The notes: a model not told the origin generated them from the letters alone. 64,000 nt of DNA from Chryseobacterium sp. Leaf405 (GCF_001425355.1 NZ_LMQN01000001.1:434490-498489), one strand, 5' to 3'. Numbered from the stretch's first letter, positions 8,754-17,580 are shown. Translations and numbers: made by a program.

Positions 8754-10490
8754 TTACAATATCAGCCTCACTCCTCCAAGTTCATCTACCCTGTAGCTGA
8801 ATTTTTCTCCAGGACTGCTGATGAACATAAAGTTCTTTGGGATTCCCCATTTGTTGCTGAGCTCTTCTACAAGTTCCGGCGTGAAATCTCCCAACAAAGT
8901 AACGTATTCCATATCGACCTCTGGATACGCACGGTCTAAAGTGTCAAAATCAGCAAGGAACTTTGGATCCGGTTGCTGTTGCTCTTTTAATACCGTAACG
9001 ATCTTCATTTTGTTGGTCACCTCATTCTCATGCAGGTACATCATTACTTTATTCAAGGTTGCAATATCATCACCTTTGGAAAAGAAAACAAAGTCCTGCT
9101 CATAAAGTTTTTTCAAACTGCGGTGTAAAATCCTTTGTCTGGTAACAGTGTACCTCTTGTAATTTTTGGAAAGTGACTGAAGCAGATTGACAATAAAGTG
9201 CATAATATCTTTCCGCATCAGCATTGCCAAAATGATAAGTACTGATGGAATGAAATACTGCAGAAAAGTTACAAGATACCTTGGTTTGGTCATAACATTG
9301 CCATACAAGGCAATAAGGATGGCAAATAAAGCAATTAAAACAAATCCCGGCTTCGCATATTCAGGGCGCGGCAAACGCGATCTTCTTAATTTGAGCAGAA
9401 TATTACCCAAGGCGAATGATGCCATTACTGTTAAAAATGATAAAGCATAGACAGCTGCCAATGGTGCAAGTTGTCCTCTCGTAACGATCAATACTGAAAG
9501 ACATAACAGAAAGAAAAGAACCAGAATCCTGTAGGTACTTCCCCTTTTATTTTCCTTCAAAAAATAATTTGGCAATATCCTGTCCAGCGTCATTCTTTTG
9601 ATGAGACCGTTCACCCCAACAAACGAAGTCAATACAGCCCCGCTCAGAACAGATACTGCATTGATTGAGATGATGGTGGCCAGCCATTTTCCGCCGGTCA
9701 AAGTTCCTATATAACTGAGAAACGAATTCTGATGGGACTCTACAGCAGAAATAGGAATGATACAGATCACCAGAAATGCAATCAGCGGATTCAATACCGA
9801 TACTGCAATCCACATATTTCTCAGCGTTTTCGCAAAAACACCTCTCTCCTGTTCCTCAACAAAATTGGAAGAGCTCTCGAAGCCTGAGATCCCTAGCATA
9901 GCAGCTGAAAACCCAAAGAAAATTGCAGTGATTATACTCCCATTTCTAGCAGGAAGATGAAAATTATCTACCAATATGGAGAACCCATTCTGCCAGACAA
10001 AGAAAAAGCAGGATCCTATTAACAAACTCATTGTTGCAAGATGAAATACAAAAATGACCAACGCCACTACAGCACTTTCAGAAATTCCCAAAATGGTAAG
10101 TCCTAAAAATATGAGTAAAAGTACAAACGTTGCTATATTCACATTGAAATATGGCATAATATGATGCAAATAGTGCATAGCTTCGCTGGAAGAGATCACA
10201 GCAGTCGCCATATATGATAATATCGTAAGACAAGCTGCTACGGAAGCATTACTTTTCGTCGTTGTATTAAGCAGAACATTGTAGGCACCTCCATTTAAAG
10301 GAAGTGCACCAACAACCTCACCATAGATCTTCCTAAAAAGAAAAAGTACGACCGCCACCATCAGAAGGGCAATCCACGCATACTGACCTGCCGCCACGAT
10401 TGCAAGGGCTGAAACATAGAGACAAGAAGAAGTGATATCATTTCCGCAAATTGCGGTAGCGTACCATTCGCTAAGCTTTTTTGTTGACAT
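8754..10490 (-). CDS. APC family amino-acid permease with C-terminal cytosolic extension
   Basis: 578 residues. The first ~420 have about twelve hydrophobic segments in the pattern of the amino acid-polyamine-organocation superfamily (early GAYNVLLN, and GISGFESSSNFVEEQ in the unwound-helix region). The last ~150 residues are soluble (LYEQDFVFFSKGDDIATLNK to the C-terminal GVRLIL) and may be a Usp-like regulatory domain. It is transcribed away from nhaA; the 236-base divergent spacer should hold both promoters. Next to an amino-acid racemase, a role in amino-acid exchange or acid resistance is plausible but unproven. Confidence 0.88.
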   Translation of the reverse strand: MSTKKLSEWYATAICGNDITSSCLYVSALAIVAAGQYAWIALLMVAVVLFLFRKIYGEVVGALPLNGGAYNVLLNTTTKSNASVAACLTILSYMATAVISSSEAMHYLHHIMPYFNVNIATFVLLLIFLGLTILGISESAVVALVIFVFHLATMSLLIGSCFFFVWQNGFSILVDNFHLPARNGSIITAIFFGFSAAMLGISGFESSSNFVEEQERGVFAKTLRNMWIAVSVLNPLIAFLVICIIPISAVESHQNSFLSYIGTLTGGKWLATIISINAVSVLSGAVLTSFVGVNGLIKRMTLDRILPNYFLKENKRGSTYRILVLFFLLCLSVLIVTRGQLAPLAAVYALSFLTVMASFALGNILLKLRRSRLPRPEYAKPGFVLIALFAILIALYGNVMTKPRYLVTFLQYFIPSVLIILAMLMRKDIMHFIVNLLQSLSKNYKRYTVTRQRILHRSLKKLYEQDFVFFSKGDDIATLNKVMMYLHENEVTNKMKIVTVLKEQQQPDPKFLADFDTLDRAYPEVDMEYVTLLGDFTPELVEELSNKWGIPKNFMFISSPGEKFSYRVDELGGVRLIL

Positions 10491-10726
10491 TTTTATGGAT
10501 CAATTAAATTTCAAGCCTATAATATTAAACAAATTAATCTTAAAACATCTATTATTTTCTGATAATTAACTTTAAAAATTAGAATAACTACAGCTGATAA
10601 GATCTTCCAATTGTTTTGCAGATCATCAAGGATAATTACTTTTTATATCTAAAAATAACTTTTTCAATGCATCCCTATTTTTCACTTTGGGATTCATAAA
10701 TTTGCAATTATCAATATTCATAAACT

Positions 10727-12070
10727 ATGATCAAAAATTACCCCACAAAACCAATAGACAAGATCACACAGCCCGTTCAGCGTTTTATCCAGCAGGAAAA
10801 ATCAGGAGGATTACTTTTAGGAATCAGCGTAATCATTGCTTTGATATTGGCCAATACACCTTTATCCGACGGTTACCACCATTTTCTGGAACAGACCTTT
10901 GGATTCCGGTGGAATGACAAAAGCTTTTTCGATTTCAGTGTCCATCACTGGATCAATGACGGATTGATGTCTGTTTTCTTTTTTGTGGTAGGTCTTGAAC
11001 TGAAACGGGAAATCATCGGCGGGGAACTTTCCAATCCACGAAAGGCCATTTTGCCTATTGTTGCGGCAGTTGGGGGAATGGTGATGCCGGCATTAATCTT
11101 CCTGCTGCTTAATCCAGCTGGGGAAATGCACAAAGGTTGGGGAATTCCTATGGCCACGGATATTGCTTTTGCTTTGGGCGTACTTTTTCTGTTGGGAAAA
11201 AAAATCCCGCTTTCTTTGAAGGTGTTTTTGACCGCCCTGGCCATTGTGGATGATCTCGGTGCCGTTTTGGTTATTGCATTTTTCTATACTTCGAACATCG
11301 AAATGACCTACTTACTGATAGGCTTGTTTATTCTTGCAGTGATGTACCTGGGAAACAAGCTTGGCATCAGATCTATCTTTTTCTTTGCATTCCTTGGCAT
11401 CTTCGGCGTATGGACGTGCTTTGTGATTTCGGGCGTTCATGCGACGATTGCCGCTGTTCTCGCTGCCTTTACCATTCCTGCGGATGTGAAAATAAAAGAA
11501 AATGTATATATTTCAAAGATCAGCAGTTATCTGGACCGGTTTAAAAATTTAGACCTTACCGAAAATACACCCACGTTGACCAACGACCAGCTGCACGTTC
11601 TGGAAAAGATTAATGAGACGACAAATGCTGCCACACCTCCCCTTCAAATATTGGAACATGCCATGCATCCTATTGTAACCTTCGTCATCATCCCGATCTT
11701 TGCGATCGCCAATGCCGGAGTATCTCTTGACATTAACCTTAAAAGTTTGTTTGATACCAATATTGCATTGGGTGTAGCATTGGGCTTATTAATAGGAAAA
11801 GTTTTAGGTGTGGTAGGCTTTACTTTCATTTTCATTAAACTGAAGATCGCCCAATTACCTGAAGGAATGACTATCCGTAATCTGCTTGGACTTGGTTTTC
11901 TTGCATCCATCGGGTTTACGATGTCCCTGTTTGTAACTTCTCTTGCCTTTACACATCAAGAGTACCAGACACAGGCTAAAATCGGCATATTTGCGGCATC
12001 GCTTATTGGAGGTATCATTGGCTATATGATTCTTAACAAAAATTCTAAAACAACACAAACCGATGAATAA
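10727..12070 (+). CDS. nhaA: Na+/H+ antiporter NhaA
   Basis: 447 residues. The key NhaA motifs are present: the ATDIAFALG segment (Asp145) and the ALAIVDDLGAV pair (Asp175-Asp176, equivalent to the Na+-binding aspartates of E. coli NhaA), plus about a dozen membrane segments. It is longer than E. coli NhaA (388 aa) because of a hydrophilic insert around residues 255-305 (ENTPTLTNDQLHVLEKINET) and N-terminal residues, as in many Bacteroidota homologues. The inner-membrane protein exports Na+ in exchange for protons. Its stop overlaps the start of the DUF389 gene by 8 bases. Confidence 0.96.
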   Translation: MIKNYPTKPIDKITQPVQRFIQQEKSGGLLLGISVIIALILANTPLSDGYHHFLEQTFGFRWNDKSFFDFSVHHWINDGLMSVFFFVVGLELKREIIGGELSNPRKAILPIVAAVGGMVMPALIFLLLNPAGEMHKGWGIPMATDIAFALGVLFLLGKKIPLSLKVFLTALAIVDDLGAVLVIAFFYTSNIEMTYLLIGLFILAVMYLGNKLGIRSIFFFAFLGIFGVWTCFVISGVHATIAAVLAAFTIPADVKIKENVYISKISSYLDRFKNLDLTENTPTLTNDQLHVLEKINETTNAATPPLQILEHAMHPIVTFVIIPIFAIANAGVSLDINLKSLFDTNIALGVALGLLIGKVLGVVGFTFIFIKLKIAQLPEGMTIRNLLGLGFLASIGFTMSLFVTSLAFTHQEYQTQAKIGIFAASLIGGIIGYMILNKNSKTTQTDE

Positions 12071-13349
12071 TATCTTTAATTTTATTAATCTTCACAACGG
12101 TGAGGAAAAGAAGGACAAAGTATTGGAAAATGTCACGTCCAACATTTCATTCAGAGGTTCCAATCTCTGGATCCTGGCCTGTGCAATCATTATTGCATCT
12201 GTTGGACTTAATGTCAATTCCACTGCAGTCATTATCGGAGCAATGCTTATTTCTCCATTGATGGGCCCCATCGTCGGAGCAGGATTTGCACTTGGAACAT
12301 ATAACTTTCCTCTGCTCAAAAAATCTTTTAAAAATCTTCTTATTGCAACAGTGGTAAGTCTTTTGGTCTCAGCATTCTACTTTTATATCAGTCCATTTAA
12401 GGATGTACAGTCAGAGCTTTTAGCAAGAACGGCACCTAATATCTATGATGTTCTCATTGCATTTTTTGGTGGCTTGGTCGGTGTCATTGCAATAACCAGA
12501 GTAGAAAAAGGAAATCCTATACCGGGCGTTGCAATTGCTACTGCGTTGATGCCTCCTTTATGCACTGCCGGATTTGGTCTGGCAACTTTTAATTTCTCCT
12601 ACTTTTTAGGTGCTTTCTACCTTTATACGATCAACTGCTTTTTCATATGCATTGCTACTTTTCTCGTGGTAAAATATCTGCATTATCCCTCCTCTATTGT
12701 CGACAGCAAGTATGAAAAATGGATCAGGTACAGCATATCTTTCTTAATACTGATAATGATCGTTCCTAGCTCCTATTTGGCTTATAATCTTTACAATGAA
12801 AAGAAATTCACGAAGACCGCAGAAATTTTTCTTCAGAAAGAATTTGAAAAGAATGGATATACATTGATCTATAAAAAAATAAACTACAACGGAAGTCCCA
12901 AAACAATAGACGTTGCATTCCTTAATAAAAAATTCACGGCTGAAGAGATTAAGTCTTACAACAAAATGCTGACTGATAATGGACTTTCAAATACAACTAT
13001 TAACATCAGGCAAAACAATTCCGATCTGAAATCCGAGATACTCAGTGAAATCAATAAAAATAATACCAACTTATCAGAGAAGGATATAGCTTTATCCAGC
13101 CTGAGATCAGAGCTTGATAGTTATAAAGTTTCTGACTCCACATTAGGGAAAGAGATAAATATTCTATTTCCGGATATGTCAGACGTTTCCTACGGAAAGA
13201 TAGCCCAATATCCTCATACTGACAGTGCAAGACTACAATTCGTGATGCTGTATTCTGGAAAGAAAGTGAATGAAGTACAGCTTAAAAGCTGGCTTGAAAA
13301 GAGGCTTAATGAAAAAAATATTAAGCTGTTAAACAACTCTGAAAACTAG
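12063..13349 (+). CDS. DUF389 domain-containing membrane protein
   Basis: 428 residues. The membrane DUF389 domain occupies roughly residues 25-240, with the signature NSTAVIIGAMLISPLMGPIV and GVAIATALMPPLCTAGFG. The C-terminal ~190 residues are hydrophilic with a coiled-coil-like stretch (SDLKSEILSEINKNNTNLSE). The function of DUF389 is not established. It is translationally coupled to nhaA (ATG inside the nhaA end), which suggests a role in ion or pH homeostasis. A terminator follows. Confidence 0.92.
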   Translation: MNNIFNFINLHNGEEKKDKVLENVTSNISFRGSNLWILACAIIIASVGLNVNSTAVIIGAMLISPLMGPIVGAGFALGTYNFPLLKKSFKNLLIATVVSLLVSAFYFYISPFKDVQSELLARTAPNIYDVLIAFFGGLVGVIAITRVEKGNPIPGVAIATALMPPLCTAGFGLATFNFSYFLGAFYLYTINCFFICIATFLVVKYLHYPSSIVDSKYEKWIRYSISFLILIMIVPSSYLAYNLYNEKKFTKTAEIFLQKEFEKNGYTLIYKKINYNGSPKTIDVAFLNKKFTAEEIKSYNKMLTDNGLSNTTINIRQNNSDLKSEILSEINKNNTNLSEKDIALSSLRSELDSYKVSDSTLGKEINILFPDMSDVSYGKIAQYPHTDSARLQFVMLYSGKKVNEVQLKSWLEKRLNEKNIKLLNNSEN

Positions 13350-13366
13350 GCTTTTGTAAGTATTAT

Positions 13367-13397
13367 AAAATGCCACTCCGAACTGGAATGGCATTTT
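13367..13397 (+). terminator. Terminator after nhaA-DUF389
   Basis: Stem AAATGCCA-C-TCC / GGA-A-TGGCATTT with one internal mismatch, loop GAACT, followed by TTTATTT. It starts 19 bases past the DUF389 stop. Confidence 0.8.
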
Positions 13398-13430
13398 TAT
13401 TTAAAATCTTGACATCAGTTATTTTAAATA

Positions 13431-13793
13431 TCAAGACAAAATACTTTGAGTTTGATCAAAAAAGTAAGGTCGTAGAATATCTTCAAAATTATAAAATCCT
13501 TTCTGTTCATTTTTCAGGTTCTCAGCAACAAAAAGGGCACCACTTCCAAAAGCCTCCCGGGATATAGATTCATGGACGAGCCGTACAGTTTGGTAGGGAA
13601 AACCGAAGATGACTTCATGCTTACCAACAATTCCCCCTGCCCTTACGGAATTGATGCTTTCTGTTTCAATGTCCAAAGTTTCTGCAATTTTCATTGCTGT
13701 TCCAGACACTCCTGATTTTGCTTTAAAATGTTCTTCAACCACCTCTATATCAACACCGGGCGCAATATTTTTTAAGAGTGATGCGGCAAACAA
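13431..13793 (-). pseudogene. dapB: dapB C-terminal fragment (dihydrodipicolinate reductase)
   Basis: 120 codons match only the C-terminal half of 4-hydroxy-tetrahydrodipicolinate reductase: VEEHFKAKSGVSGTAMKIAE corresponds to the EAHHxxKxDAPSGTA catalytic region, and VRAGGIVGKHEVIFGFPYQT to the RGGGIVGEHEVxFG segment. The NAD-binding N-terminal half (about 120 residues) is missing; the coding similarity stops at about 13793, five bases before a repeat related to the region upstream of the integrase. This is a gene cut by recombination, not the organism's working DapB. Confidence 0.85.
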
Positions 13794-13797
13794 TTGA

Positions 13798-14032
13798 TTA
13801 ATAATTTAGTTTTTGTTACCACTTTCTGCAAGATGTTCAATCGTTAGACTTCTTATTGGTCGGGTTTTCCTGAATTTTTCGTGTTCCATTTTCTAATTTT
13901 AAGAATGGGACATGTAAATCGTGACCTATTTTGATTTTTTGATTCTATCACAAAACAAAAAATGCTGTAAACATTGATATTTACAGCATTTTAGCTTATT
14001 TTAGTTTCTCAACCAGCGGAGAGAGAGGGATT
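13798..14032. repeat. Left copy of the integrase-end / tRNA-Ser 3'-end repeat
   Basis: Two blocks match the DNA between the integrase gene and tRNA-Ser. Block I (13798-13870) aligns with 29377-29449 with about 7 mismatches by hand. Block II (about 13950-14032) contains the hairpin and the last 15 bases of tRNA-Ser and aligns with about 29545-29626. The middle has diverged. It lacks both the integrase and the tRNA body, so it is the scar of an older related element. Confidence 0.8.
14018..14032. repeat. attachment-site core, left boundary of island
   Basis: GGAGAGAGAGGGATT is identical to 29612-29626, the 3' end of tRNA-Ser(UGA) read on the plus strand. To the right of this copy the tRNA sequence is not continued (TTGTACCC instead of CGAACCCC), as expected for the distal attachment site of a tRNA-targeting element. 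Confidence 0.8.
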
Positions 14033-14340
14033 TTGTACCCATTCCTCATCGCTTTATTGATAAGTGTTTGCTGTAGCATCTCTGTGAGTGGCCCTAAATA
14101 GGACATTGGCAAAAAAGTGGTAAAATCCTAATTTAAATTTTACGTAGTAAAGCTAAAAATTTCTGCTCAAATCTGCAAGTAAAAAGACCAAAATTTGAAC
14201 AAGTTTTTTAGAGTTTAAACCAAGAATTTAGTCCTTCCCTTTGCGTCTGAAATTTCTCAGTTGAAATAATTCTAAAAGAAAACGAAGAAAAAAAAATGAA
14301 AAAAAAGAAAAAAAGAAAGCCTTTTGAAAATGAGCGTGGC

Positions 14341-14433
14341 ATTCTGTCAAGGTTTTTTGGAAAAAGTTTTTGCGTAGATTTTTATACGTAAAAAGTTTTT
14401 CTGAAAATCCGGAGGACTTGACCTTGACAGAAT
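14341..14433. repeat. 12-bp perfect inverted repeat with 69-base spacer
   Basis: ATTCTGTCAAGG (14341-14352) and CCTTGACAGAAT (14422-14433). The spacer holds two AAAAAGTTTTT blocks flanking TGCGTAG / ACGTA. It is not an ordinary terminator because the spacer is too long. It could be the end of a lost mobile element or a recombination site. Confidence 0.5.
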
Positions 14434-14475
14434 CTGGCTGTGGACTGGGAAGCAAATTATCTTTGGTTTCTGTTT

Positions 14476-14896
14476 TTATTTTTGTAGTCTACTATAGATG
14501 GAATTTTCTAAAAGATAAATCATTTTCAAACAATTCAGAACTTTAAATTTTGCAAGTTTATATATTAAATATAAATTAAAACCACTGCTTTTGAATTGTT
14601 TTTTTTCACATCCCAATTGATGTATGCTTAATATTTCATCGAATAATCTGCCTTTCCAGTTTCTGTCGTTAAATGGTAAAGTAAAAATGATTGGAATATT
14701 ATTTTTGCTATAAATTTCCCATCTTCGATTAATAATTCAATTTTGGATTACCAATAACTTCAATGTATACTCTTAACTCGGGAAAAAAATTCTTGGTATA
14801 TTTTCATCATCTGATAAAAATACTGGCTGTTCAAATGTCCAAAAAATTTTAAGTTCTTTAAAAAAAATTACATACCTCCAACTCTGCATTGGACAT
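14476..14896 (-). pseudogene. Frameshifted nuclease-like gene (PD-(D/E)XK-like)
   Basis: No long open frame, but reading across frameshifts gives one continuous protein: MSNAELEVCNFF, then KELKIFWTFEQPVFLSDDEN, then FPELRVYIEVIGNPKLNY, then RRWEIYSKNNIPIIFTLPFN and GRLFDEILSIHQLG, ending at TAA (14476-14478). The pattern E(x)PV...PEL..YIEV.G followed by a conserved basic R..IY segment resembles restriction-type or Vsr/DUF559-like PD-(D/E)XK folds. At least three frame changes are needed, so it is dead. The family identification is tentative. Confidence 0.5.
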
Positions 14897-14924
14897 ATTT
14901 TAATAAACATTGGAGCTCATAATT

Positions 14925-15836
14925 CTAGATAATTGCCTGTTTTATCAAACTCATAATATATTCTAGATTATCCGTATTAGTAACAATTATTTCATAATCT
15001 CCGTTTCCATTATGGCCTTTCAAGATCGAAACATCTCTCATAATCTTCTTAGGATCATTGAGACGTCCCTTCTTAAGATTAATCCACAATTTTAATGCTT
15101 TGGATTGAACTTCAATGTCAACTATGTTTGTTTGCTTTTTAAATGCTATATACCATTTTTGTGGTTTAATTTCAATATCTGAGGATAAATTTAGTATAGA
15201 ATTTTTATAGTTTTCATATAGTTCTATAACATCGTCTGTTTTATTGTTTAGATGATCATCCTCAGTATAAACTTTAATTTCCTTTACAACTTTACTTATT
15301 TCAGAATTATCATTTTTTTGTATTTGTTTAATACTTGGTGCTGATTTTGATTTTTTAATTGGATTAATGACAACGACATCATTTTCAAACTGCTTAATTT
15401 CCCAAAGTTCAATAGCTAAATCTTTGAAGTTAGAAGATTGTTTTTGAAAATCAGTGAATGAAGGAGAAACGAATATAATTTTACTTTGTGACCAGTCCAC
15501 ATCATTCCGTTTTAGATTTCCTTTTTGGGTTTCGTTGTATTCTACAATGAAATCTGCCTTATACTCCAACATTAGGTTGAGATAAGAAACACCTTGGTCA
15601 ACTACACTGTAATTTTGATTACGCTTGTACTCAATAATGACAAAAGCTTTGCTTTCTTCATCAAAAGCAAGAGTATCAATACGGTTATTCTTAATAATAA
15701 ACTCCGATTTAATGAGCTTTAGATTGGTGATTAATTCCAGATTTTGCTCAAAGAGCTTTTGTATGTCTTTTTCCAGCTTAAAGGATTTTTCTTTAAGTAT
15801 AGAAAGAGCTTGTTTGTTGTTTTTGAAGAGTTGCAT
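14925..15836 (-). CDS. PD-(D/E)XK nuclease-like protein with C-terminal DUF5655
   Basis: 303 residues. The N-terminal ~160 residues carry a nuclease-type core: Asp54 in RIDTLAFD and Glu69-x-Lys71 in FVIIEYKR (D-x14-ExK), as in DUF91/EndoMS-like folds. A Lys/Ser-rich linker follows (about 160-190), then a DUF5655 domain at about 205-300 (KPQKWYIAFKKQTNIVDIEV, then YEIIVTNTDNLEYIMSLIKQ). Family members are sporadic and frequent beside restriction genes. It lies 3 bases downstream of the P-loop gene and probably shares its transcript. The intact catalytic triad suggests activity on nucleic acid, but the substrate is unknown. Confidence 0.8.
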   Translation of the reverse strand: MQLFKNNKQALSILKEKSFKLEKDIQKLFEQNLELITNLKLIKSEFIIKNNRIDTLAFDEESKAFVIIEYKRNQNYSVVDQGVSYLNLMLEYKADFIVEYNETQKGNLKRNDVDWSQSKIIFVSPSFTDFQKQSSNFKDLAIELWEIKQFENDVVVINPIKKSKSAPSIKQIQKNDNSEISKVVKEIKVYTEDDHLNNKTDDVIELYENYKNSILNLSSDIEIKPQKWYIAFKKQTNIVDIEVQSKALKLWINLKKGRLNDPKKIMRDVSILKGHNGNGDYEIIVTNTDNLEYIMSLIKQAII

Positions 15837-15839
15837 TTA

Positions 15840-16313
15840 TCACAAATTATAAGGGTTATTTCTCAAAATATGTTGATGCAAAGCCAGTAAACTATCTTTA
15901 TACCAAGTGTCAGCAAGGTTAAAATCATTTCTACGAGTAATTTTTCCTAACGGTGATTCCAGGAAAAATGTAGAAAAAGGTCTTATATTTTTTGTAAAAT
16001 AATCTCTTTCCCAATAAATATCTCTGCAGGAAGTAATCACAATCTCTGCATCTGGATGAAATTTGAGTTTTTTAATTAATGAATCCATATTTGGTAAGTC
16101 GTCCGTTGCTGAGTGAATAATTATCTTCTTTCTTCTCAATATTATCACTATCGAAAAATCCCAATATTTTCCCTTTGGATCGGGCAGAAAAGAAGGTAAT
16201 AAATTACCGTCAACATCTGTTGTGATTATACCACTAGTTAACCATTCTGCAATTTTATTGATTGCAGTTGTTTTACCTGTACTTGGTGCTCCTGAAATAA
16301 CTAAAAATTTCAT
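15840..16313 (-). CDS. Small P-loop NTPase / AAA-type nucleotide kinase-like protein
   Basis: 157 residues with a clear Walker A motif GAPSTGKTT at residues 8-16 and a possible Walker B-like stretch (AEIVITSCRD). The size and simple fold resemble deoxynucleoside-kinase-like or AAA_28 ATPases rather than a helicase. It sits 3 bases after the hsdR remnant and 3 bases before the DUF5655 gene. The trio ends what was once a type I restriction operon, so this may have been an accessory gene. Function otherwise unknown. Confidence 0.75.
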   Translation of the reverse strand: MKFLVISGAPSTGKTTAINKIAEWLTSGIITTDVDGNLLPSFLPDPKGKYWDFSIVIILRRKKIIIHSATDDLPNMDSLIKKLKFHPDAEIVITSCRDIYWERDYFTKNIRPFSTFFLESPLGKITRRNDFNLADTWYKDSLLALHQHILRNNPYNL

Positions 16314-16316
16314 ATA

Positions 16317-16856
16317 TTACTCTTTATTCAACTGGTTATAAATTCTTTTCATAATAAATTCTTTAACTAAACCTCCAAAAGCTTTATCTTCCAATATCTT
16401 TTCAAAAATCTCCTGGTTCTGATCCATACGCCCAATAAGTTTCTCAATAAATTTATCATCAAAAGCATATTTGAAAGTATCCAGCTTGTTTGCTTTTGCC
16501 TGTAATTTCAAGGTTTCATCTTCCAAAAGTTCCGCTTCTATCTGGTCGAAAAATAACTTATCGGCTTCTTCAAATTCAGTTCCAAATTGACTATTGAGTA
16601 AATGAATAATTTCCGACAATAAGACTTCTTCTTCCTTTTGTCTTTTTAGACCTGCTTCCGTAATGCCACTTAATTCACCATCTTCATTTTTTGTCAATTC
16701 AATGGCCCCTTCTTTAATTTTTTGAAGCCTGTAATATTCCAAAGCAATTTCGTCATCTAATTGAATGACTTCTGATAAATCTCTTTTTGGTAGTCTGGTT
16801 TGTAGCAGTTTGGCATAAGCATAGAACTTTTCAGAATCCACGTCTATGAACGGCAT
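16317..16856 (-). pseudogene. hsdR: hsdR 3' remnant (type I restriction endonuclease R subunit, C-terminal domain)
   Basis: 179 codons match only the C-terminal domain of HsdR: DSEKFYAYAKLLQTRLPKRD, then DDEIALEYYRLQKIKEGAIE and LNSQFGTEFEEADKLFFDQI, a well-conserved block in type I R subunits. A full HsdR has about 900-1100 residues, so the nuclease and helicase domains are gone. The break is at about 16856, where a helicase fragment begins on the opposite strand. There is no hsdM or hsdS in the window. The fragment could still be translated from its ATG, but restriction activity is excluded. Confidence 0.85.
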
Positions 16857-17580
16857 TATCTGGGATAAAAAAGCATATAGATTCGTCCAGGTGGTCGATA
16901 AATTTCAGGGAAGAGAAAATGACGTGATCATTCTTTCTACAGTAGACAATGAAATCTCTAAGTTCACCGACAACCCGAACCGCCTGAATGTAGCCATTTC
17001 CAGAGCTAAAGATCAGCTGATACTATTGGTAAACGGAAATGAAAGTGATAATGACACGAATATCTCAGATCTTATCCGCTATATTGATTACAATAATTTC
17101 AGCACGATCAACAGTGAAGTACATTCTATTTTTGATTATCTGTACAAAGGGTATGAAGAAAAAAGAAAATTGCTTTTATCGGGACAAAAAAAGAAATCTG
17201 TTTTTGATAGTGAGAATCTTATGTATTTGTTAATTAAGGAAGTTTTATCAGATGAACAATTTTCAAAATATGGCGTTATTCTACATCATCCCTTAAGAAA
17301 TTTGCTATTAGATTTTTCCAAGTTAACTCCTGAAGAAGAACCATACGCCAGACATCACGCAACACATATTGATTTCCTAATCTACAATAAGTTGGGAAAA
17401 AATCCTGTATTAGCAATAGAAGTTGATGGGTATGAATATCATAAAATAGAAAGCCGACAAGCCAAAAGAGATCATATGAAAAATGAGATCTTGGAGAAGT
17501 ATAGAATTCCGTTGGTAAGGTTTTCGACGACGGGAAGTAAGGAAAGAGATAAATTAACCAAAGCTTTAAGAGAATTGTAA
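16856..17580 (+). pseudogene. SF1 helicase 3' remnant with C-terminal nuclease domain
   Basis: The frame encodes helicase motifs V and VI of a Upf1/Dna2-like AAA_12 helicase (VVDKFQGRENDVIILSTVDN, then NPNRLNVAISRAKDQLILL), followed by a DUF2726/DUF559-like restriction fold (HIDFLIYNKLGKNPVLAIEV with EVDGYEYHK). Motifs I-III, including Walker A, are missing, so more than half of the gene is lost. The first ~6 codons of the apparent frame are the antisense of hsdR. No ATPase activity is possible; the nuclease domain looks complete. Confidence 0.8.

Noticed and set aside
14228..14455. Minus-strand 75-codon frame next to the 12-bp inverted repeat
   Set aside because: Composition is dominated by homopolymer-like Phe and Lys runs from A/T tracts; no start context or family resemblance, and it overlaps the structured repeat.
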